This document shows positions 33,908-37,753 of a DNA stretch of 37,753 nt, one piece after another; position 1 is the stretch's first letter, and every line of letters begins with the position of its first letter. A program made the position numbers and the translations under genes. The stretch lies in NCBI GenBank assembly GCA_903892675.1, contig CAITJJ010000125.1:1-37753 (forward strand). The letters are read 5' to 3'. The notes beneath the pieces are model-generated. The model was not told the DNA's origin, searched no databases, and worked only from the letters and a program-made list of their open reading frames with translations. Source of the stretch: an uncultured Hyphomicrobiales bacterium (lineage in GTDB: Bacteria; Pseudomonadota; Alphaproteobacteria; Rhizobiales; Xanthobacteraceae).

Positions 33908-35263
33908 ATGCAACCCTCATTGACCCAGGTACTCGGCGATTTTGTCGCCATGACGAAAACGTCCGATATTCCGGCTGCCGTCGTGACGCGCGCGAAGGTC
34001 AGCCTGGTGCACAATCTGACCATGGCAATGGCCGGGCGTTCGCGAGAAACCGTCGCCCATGTGATGGCCAAACAGTGCTGGCCGCTGCCCGCACAAGCGA
34101 CGCTGCTGCACGACGGAACTCTTGTAAGCGCCGAAGCGGCGGCCTTCGCCAATGGCGCCTTGATGCATGCGCGGTCGCAGGACGACACCCACGCCGGATC
34201 GACCTCGCATCCGGGCGCGGCCGTTATGCCGGCCGCCCTGGCGATTGCCGAAGCGGAAGGCCGCACCGGCGCCGAATTCCTCACCGCCGTTGTGCTTGGC
34301 TACGAGATCCTTGCGAGGATCGGTCGTGACTTCGATCATCTGGTGACCGCGCGCGGCTTTCGCGCCGCCGCGGTGTTCGGCGGCTTCGGCTCGACGGTGG
34401 CGGCGACAAAGCTATTGAGGCTATCCGCCGAGCAAAGCGGGCATGCTCTCGGACTTGCGGCTCATCTCGCGGGCGGACTGACGCAGGTCTGGGAAGAGGG
34501 CAGTGCCGAAGGCCCGCTGCAGCTTGGCTTTGCCGCGCGCAACGGCCTTCTGGCGGCGCAGGCCGCGCAAGCGGGCGCAACTTCGGCACGCGCGATATTG
34601 GAAGGTAGGCGCGGGTTCTATCGCGCCTATGCCGGCACCAGCGAACCTGCCGTCGAGGCCTTGGACGGCCTTGGGGAAACCTGGCAGTTCGCGGAGATAA
34701 CGGTCAAACCCTATCCAGTCTGCGCCATTCTGCAGGGCCCGGTCGATGCGATGCTGCATCTCTTGCGTACCCATGCCATCGCGCCGAGCGCCGTGCAGGA
34801 GGTTGTCCTTGAGCTCAATCCCTATGAAGCCGCCTATCCCGGTGTCGATAATCCCGGCCCCTTTGCAAGCAATATTGCGACCAAGATGAGCGCGCACTTC
34901 TCTATGGCGCTCACGCTCAGCGACCGGCGCATGACCATGGACGATCTTTTCCGCTTCGGTGACAGCACAATCGAGGCGCTTGCTTCGCGCGTGCGTGTGG
35001 TCCCCGATGCGACGGTCCCGATGCGGTTAAGCCGGTTGCAGGTTCATACGCTGGATGGTCGTACCTATGTGCGCGAGGTCGTGGTGCCGGTCGGCCAGCC
35101 CAGCTTCGACGAAGTCGCGGCCTTTGCTCGGTCCTTGACGGTCGAGATCGGCACAGGCGTTGAAAGGATCGACCGACTCGTTGCCGAGATTACGAACCTG
35201 GACAAAGCCCCCAACCTGGCCGGGTTGATAACGAGCCTTTGCGCCGACCGGTCGAACGTTTGA
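33908..35263 (+). CDS. MmgE/PrpD family protein 2
   Basis: This 451-residue MmgE/PrpD-family protein shows the active-site stretch ALMHARSQDDTHAGSTSHPG (about residues 84-103), AAAVFGGFGSTVAA and VKPYPVCAILQGPVDAML. The D-D-T and HP pattern is shared with the family member at 13064, but the rest differs enough for a different substrate. The family contains 2-methylcitrate dehydratase and cis-aconitate decarboxylase. The start at 33908 was chosen because the upstream ATG (33848) would put the operators inside the gene; no strong ribosome binding site is visible for either. It is followed by the IclR2 gene 51 bp downstream. Confidence 0.85.
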   Translation: MQPSLTQVLGDFVAMTKTSDIPAAVVTRAKVSLVHNLTMAMAGRSRETVAHVMAKQCWPLPAQATLLHDGTLVSAEAAAFANGALMHARSQDDTHAGSTSHPGAAVMPAALAIAEAEGRTGAEFLTAVVLGYEILARIGRDFDHLVTARGFRAAAVFGGFGSTVAATKLLRLSAEQSGHALGLAAHLAGGLTQVWEEGSAEGPLQLGFAARNGLLAAQAAQAGATSARAILEGRRGFYRAYAGTSEPAVEALDGLGETWQFAEITVKPYPVCAILQGPVDAMLHLLRTHAIAPSAVQEVVLELNPYEAAYPGVDNPGPFASNIATKMSAHFSMALTLSDRRMTMDDLFRFGDSTIEALASRVRVVPDATVPMRLSRLQVHTLDGRTYVREVVVPVGQPSFDEVAAFARSLTVEIGTGVERIDRLVAEITNLDKAPNLAGLITSLCADRSNV

Positions 35264-35314
35264 GGGCGGCAAGATTTTTCTTTTGAATTCCACGTCGATA
35301 AAGTAGCTTTTCGC

Positions 35315-36055
35315 ATGTCAAAAATCGTCGCCCGCACCCTGGATTTCATCGAACTCTTCGCGAACGAGAAGCGGCCACTCACGCTTTCGGACATCTCGCG
35401 GATTCTCGATATTCCGTTCTCCAGTTGTCACGACGTACTGCAGGAATTGCAGGCGCGCGGATATGTCTACGAGATAGGCCCGCGCGCTGGCTTTTATCCG
35501 ACGGTGCGCCTGAGCAACCTTGCCAAGATCATCAGTCAGCACGATCCGATTCTCCTGCGGGCGGAAGCTCAGTTGAAGAAGTTATGCGATGAGATCGATG
35601 AATCGGTATCGCTCGCCATTGCCGGCGATATGACAGCGAGCTATCTGATCGTGAACGAGCCGTCGCATCCCTTGCGGTTTCTGGTTCGCGTCGGCGACAG
35701 CGTCCGCAGCCTGCACGCCACCTCCGCCGGCAAGGCCTACTTGGGAAGCCTCTCGCCCGAGAAATTGGAGGCTTATCTGAAGACCGCCAAGCTCGCGCCG
35801 CTCACACACAACACGATCAAATCGAAAGCCGGCTTGCGGACGGATCTGGAAAAATCAAATCAACGCGGCTGGTTCCTGAATCGCGAGGAGAGCTTTGAGG
35901 ACGCGACCACGATCTCGGCGCGGTTCAACTGGAATAATGCGGTGTATATCATCACCATCGCCGGAACCACGTCGCGCATGGACAGCAAACTCGAGCGTGC
36001 CATCAAGCTGCTGACCCAAACGGCGCGATCATTGGATAGCTCGGCGCGTATCTGA
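35315..36055 (+). CDS. IclR-family transcriptional regulator 2
   Basis: A 246-residue IclR-type regulator with a winged helix at residues 5-65 (SDISRILDIPFSSCHDVLQE contains the recognition helix) and an effector domain holding VGDSVRSLHATSAGKAYL and RTDLEKSNQRGWFLNREES. It lies in the middle of the family-B operators and is co-oriented with MmgE/PrpD 2, whose promoter carries such a pair. I infer that it is the factor binding family-B sites in the window. It has few residues in common with IclR1 beyond the fold, in line with the different operator sequences. Confidence 0.92.
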   Translation: MSKIVARTLDFIELFANEKRPLTLSDISRILDIPFSSCHDVLQELQARGYVYEIGPRAGFYPTVRLSNLAKIISQHDPILLRAEAQLKKLCDEIDESVSLAIAGDMTASYLIVNEPSHPLRFLVRVGDSVRSLHATSAGKAYLGSLSPEKLEAYLKTAKLAPLTHNTIKSKAGLRTDLEKSNQRGWFLNREESFEDATTISARFNWNNAVYIITIAGTTSRMDSKLERAIKLLTQTARSLDSSARI

Positions 36056-36168
36056 ATAACGGCTTCGCCCGAAGCTGTATCCCGGGCCGGCCATCGGTTC
36101 GGAGTCCTGCGCGGTCCGGCGGACGACGTCCCAACAGTCTGATTGACTTAGCTCCGCCCTCAGCTTAA

Positions 36169-36206
36169 TTTTCGGCAGTGCGATAGAAATATCGCTGTGG
36201 CGAAAT
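36169..36206. promoter_or_regulatory. Tandem family-B operator upstream of acyl-CoA dehydrogenase 2
   Basis: TTTTCGGCAGTGCGATAG (36169) and ATATCGCTGTGGCGAAAT (36189) start 20 bp apart and match the family-B palindrome in about 11 and 14 of 18 positions. The near edge lies 24 bp before the GTG start at 36231. Confidence 0.6.
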
Positions 36207-36230
36207 AATGCCATCCCGGGGAGCAGGCGA

Positions 36231-37403
36231 GTGATCGACGAAATTGCAAATACGCCGGAGCGCGTCGAAATCAAGAATGCCGTGCGCGCCATCTGCGACC
36301 GCTTCGACGACAATTATTGGGCCGAGAAGGACCAGAGCCACTCGTTCCCCTACGAGTTCTCCAAGGCGATTGCCGACGGCGGCTGGCTCGGTATTGCCAT
36401 GCCTGAGGAGTATGGCGGCGCCGGGTTGGGTGTGACCGAGGCCGCCATCATGATGCAGGAAATCGGCCGTTCGGCCGGCGCGTTCGCGGCGTGCTCGACT
36501 GTTCACATCAACATTTTCGGACTGCATTCGATCGTCAAGCACGGCTCCGACAAGCAGCGCCGCGAGTGGCTGCCGTCGATCATCGATGGCTCATCGCGCG
36601 CCTGCTTCGGGGTGACCGAGCCCGACGCCGGTCTGGATACGTCAAAGATCAAGACCCGAGCCGTGCGCAAGGGCGATCACTACGTCGTGGACGGCCAGAA
36701 GATCTGGACCAGCACCGCGCAGCAGGCCGACAAGATCGTGCTGCTGGCGCGCACGACGCCGATTGAGGAATGCAAGAAGCCGATCGACGGGCTTTCGCTG
36801 TTCTATACCGATATGGATCGCAGCAAGATCGAGGTCCGCGAAATCCTGAAAATGGGCCGCCACGCAGTCAACTCCAATCAGACTTTTTACGACGGACTAG
36901 AAGTGCCGGTCGAACATCGCATCGGCGAGGAAGGTAAAGGCTTTCGCTATATCCTCGACAGCTTGAATCCCGAACGTATTCTCAATGCCGCCGAGATCGT
37001 CGGCATGGGGATGCGCGCCCTGGACAAGGCAGCGCAATATGCCCGCGAGCGCGTCGTTTTCGGACGGCCGATCGGGCAGAATCAGGCCATTCAACACCCG
37101 CTGGCAGAATGCTGGTCCGAGCTCTACGCCGCCAACCTTATGACGTTTCACGCCGCCGAGATGTACGACGCCGGCAAGCCCTGCGGGGCGCAGGCCAACG
37201 CCGCGAAATATCTCGCCGCCGATGCCGGCTTTCACGCCTGCGACCGGGCCATCCGGACGCATGGCGGCATGGGCTATGCCGCTGAGTTTCATGTCGAACG
37301 CTATTTCCGTGAAATGATGGCGACGCAACTCGCGCCGGTCTCACGCGAAATGATCCTTTGCTACATCGCCGAGCGCGAGCTCGGCATGCCGAAATCGTAC
37401 TAA
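36231..37403 (+). CDS. Acyl-CoA dehydrogenase 2
   Basis: A 390-residue acyl-CoA dehydrogenase starting with GTG at 36231 behind GGGGAG. The first signature is CFGVTEPDAGLDTSKIKTRA (about residues 125-144), and the C-terminal FAD/base region is RTHGGMGYAAEFHVERYFRE with the Glu of AEFHVER in the position of the catalytic base in short-chain members. It ends GMPKSY. It resembles acyl-CoA dehydrogenase 1 throughout, including the RTTPIE-K block and GRPIGQNQ, so the pair arose by duplication. It has its own operator pair and probably oxidises the acyl-CoA formed by CoA-transferase 2 or the CoA ligase. Confidence 0.93.
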   Translation: MIDEIANTPERVEIKNAVRAICDRFDDNYWAEKDQSHSFPYEFSKAIADGGWLGIAMPEEYGGAGLGVTEAAIMMQEIGRSAGAFAACSTVHINIFGLHSIVKHGSDKQRREWLPSIIDGSSRACFGVTEPDAGLDTSKIKTRAVRKGDHYVVDGQKIWTSTAQQADKIVLLARTTPIEECKKPIDGLSLFYTDMDRSKIEVREILKMGRHAVNSNQTFYDGLEVPVEHRIGEEGKGFRYILDSLNPERILNAAEIVGMGMRALDKAAQYARERVVFGRPIGQNQAIQHPLAECWSELYAANLMTFHAAEMYDAGKPCGAQANAAKYLAADAGFHACDRAIRTHGGMGYAAEFHVERYFREMMATQLAPVSREMILCYIAERELGMPKSY

Positions 37404-37420
37404 ATCGCGGAGAGAGTTAC

Positions 37421-37650
37421 ATGCGTGTCTTGATTACCGGTGCCGCTGGCGACGTTGGCTCCGTGCTGCGTACCGGCCTTGCCGGGCGTTACGATGTTCT
37501 GCGGTTAGCCGATATCCGCGACTGCGGCCCGGCAAAGCCCGGCGAGGAGGTCATGGTTTCCGACCTCTCGGATCCGGCGGCGGCCGCGCGCACGGTCGAT
37601 GGCGTCGACGTCATGATCCACCTCGCCGGCATCCGCGAGGAAGCGCCCTG
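37421..37650 (+). pseudogene. 5' fragment of an NAD-dependent epimerase/uronate dehydrogenase-like gene
   Basis: About 76 codons remain from the ATG at 37421, which follows GGAGAGAG and lies 17 bp after the acyl-CoA dehydrogenase stop. The translation MRVLITGAAGDVGSVLRTGL holds the Rossmann GxxGxxG motif, and VDVMIHLAGIREEAP is the next conserved strand of NAD-dependent epimerases, closest in feel to uronate dehydrogenases. The frame then runs into IS sequence at 37651, removing the catalytic Y-x-x-x-K region. It was probably co-transcribed with the dehydrogenase before the insertion. Confidence 0.7.
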
Positions 37651-37753
37651 TGTCAACGGCGGAGCAAAAGTAGGCCAGCGCGGCGGAGTAAAAGCAGGCC
37701 AGTGGCGCGAGGATGCGCCGACATGCAAAGGGGCCCGATCGGGCCCCTTTGCA
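37651..37753. mobile_element. Terminus of a second, different IS21-family-like insertion sequence
   Basis: The interrupted gene meets TGTCAACGG at 37651, again a TGTCA-type end. Two near-identical 22-bp repeats follow, at 37657-37678 and 37681-37702 (CGGCGGAG then AAAAG and AGGCCAG), the multiple-terminal-repeat layout of IS21 relatives. The repeat sequence is unrelated to that at the left end of the window, so two distinct elements flank the region. No transposase frame is visible. Confidence 0.7.
37724..37753. repeat. Perfect 30-bp palindrome at the window end
   Basis: The last 30 bases form a perfect inverted repeat centred on CGATCG, with arms TGCAAAGGGGCCCGA. As RNA it could form a 13-bp or longer GC-rich stem. 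It lies just inside the insertion sequence terminus and ends exactly at the window edge, so it is either a real hairpin in the element or an assembly effect at the contig end. Confidence 0.6.

Noticed and set aside
35308-35325. Family-B-like sequence TTTTCGCATGTCAAAAAT across the IclR2 start codon
   Set aside because: Only about 10 of 18 positions match, one arm is lost and no clear partner lies 20 bp away, so it may be chance.
37657-37702. CRISPR repeat or small tandem array at the right end
   Set aside because: Only two repeats are present, with no spacers of constant length, and they lie at a TGTCA-type IS terminus.

Overview
The window looks like a piece of accessory (catabolic) chromosome or plasmid from a GC-rich alphaproteobacterium, most likely of the order Hyphomicrobiales (Bradyrhizobium/Xanthobacteraceae type). 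This is inferred from codon choice and from the gene families present: AtuA-like protein, CaiB/BaiF CoA-transferases, MmgE/PrpD proteins, a Bug-type binding protein and a Bcr/CflA exporter. Each end is the terminus of a different IS21-family-like element. Each cuts a gene: an AraC-type regulator at the left (1-344) and an NAD-dependent epimerase at the right (37421-37650). The window therefore probably equals a contig that broke at insertion sequences.

Layout. 1-2420 is a gene graveyard: IS end, AraC remnant, one intact and one truncated TIGR02444-type gene, a frameshifted DeoR regulator, and the tails of two branched-chain amino acid ABC ATPases facing away from each other. 2500-7409 (minus) is an operon for a UbiD-type decarboxylase, an SsuABC/TauABC-like importer and a UbiX-type flavin prenyltransferase. 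7410-8427 holds an operator and no gene I recognise. 8428-14440 (minus) encodes a LeuD-LeuB fusion, LeuC, an orphan ABC binding protein, a cupin and an MmgE/PrpD protein. IclR regulator 1 (14546, plus) diverges from it. 15401-19614 has an HMG-CoA-lyase-like enzyme diverging from a CoA-transferase/enoyl-CoA hydratase/acyl-CoA dehydrogenase operon. 19684-21850 (minus) encodes a Bug binding protein, a cupin and an FlK-like thioesterase. 22052-25918 (plus) is a three-subunit molybdenum hydroxylase. 25943-27559 is an aryl-CoA ligase. 27666-33653 (minus) is an operon of MFS exporter, 2-hydroxyacid dehydrogenase, AtuA-like protein, crotonase and second CoA-transferase. 33908-37403 (plus) carries a second MmgE/PrpD protein, IclR regulator 2 and a second acyl-CoA dehydrogenase.

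The main result of reading the intergenic DNA is that two families of palindromic operators tie the window together. Family A (12 bp, consensus TTGAYNNRYCAA) lies beside the IclR1 gene and in front of the units around it. Family B (18 bp, best copy the perfect palindrome ATTTCGCTATAGCGAAAT) lies in front of the UbiD operon, the molybdenum hydroxylase, the CoA ligase, the AtuA/CoA-transferase operon, the second MmgE/PrpD-IclR2 unit and the second acyl-CoA dehydrogenase. In nearly every case the sites come as two copies whose starts are exactly 20 bp apart. Both families meet in front of the Bug protein gene. I infer two interlocking IclR regulons, each with its own MmgE/PrpD protein, CoA-transferase, crotonase, acyl-CoA dehydrogenase and transporter.

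A plausible overall job is uptake, CoA activation, hydroxylation, decarboxylation and beta-oxidation-like breakdown of an aromatic or branched carboxylic acid, with the LeuCDB and lyase set handling a branched dicarboxylic intermediate. The substrate cannot be read from the sequence.
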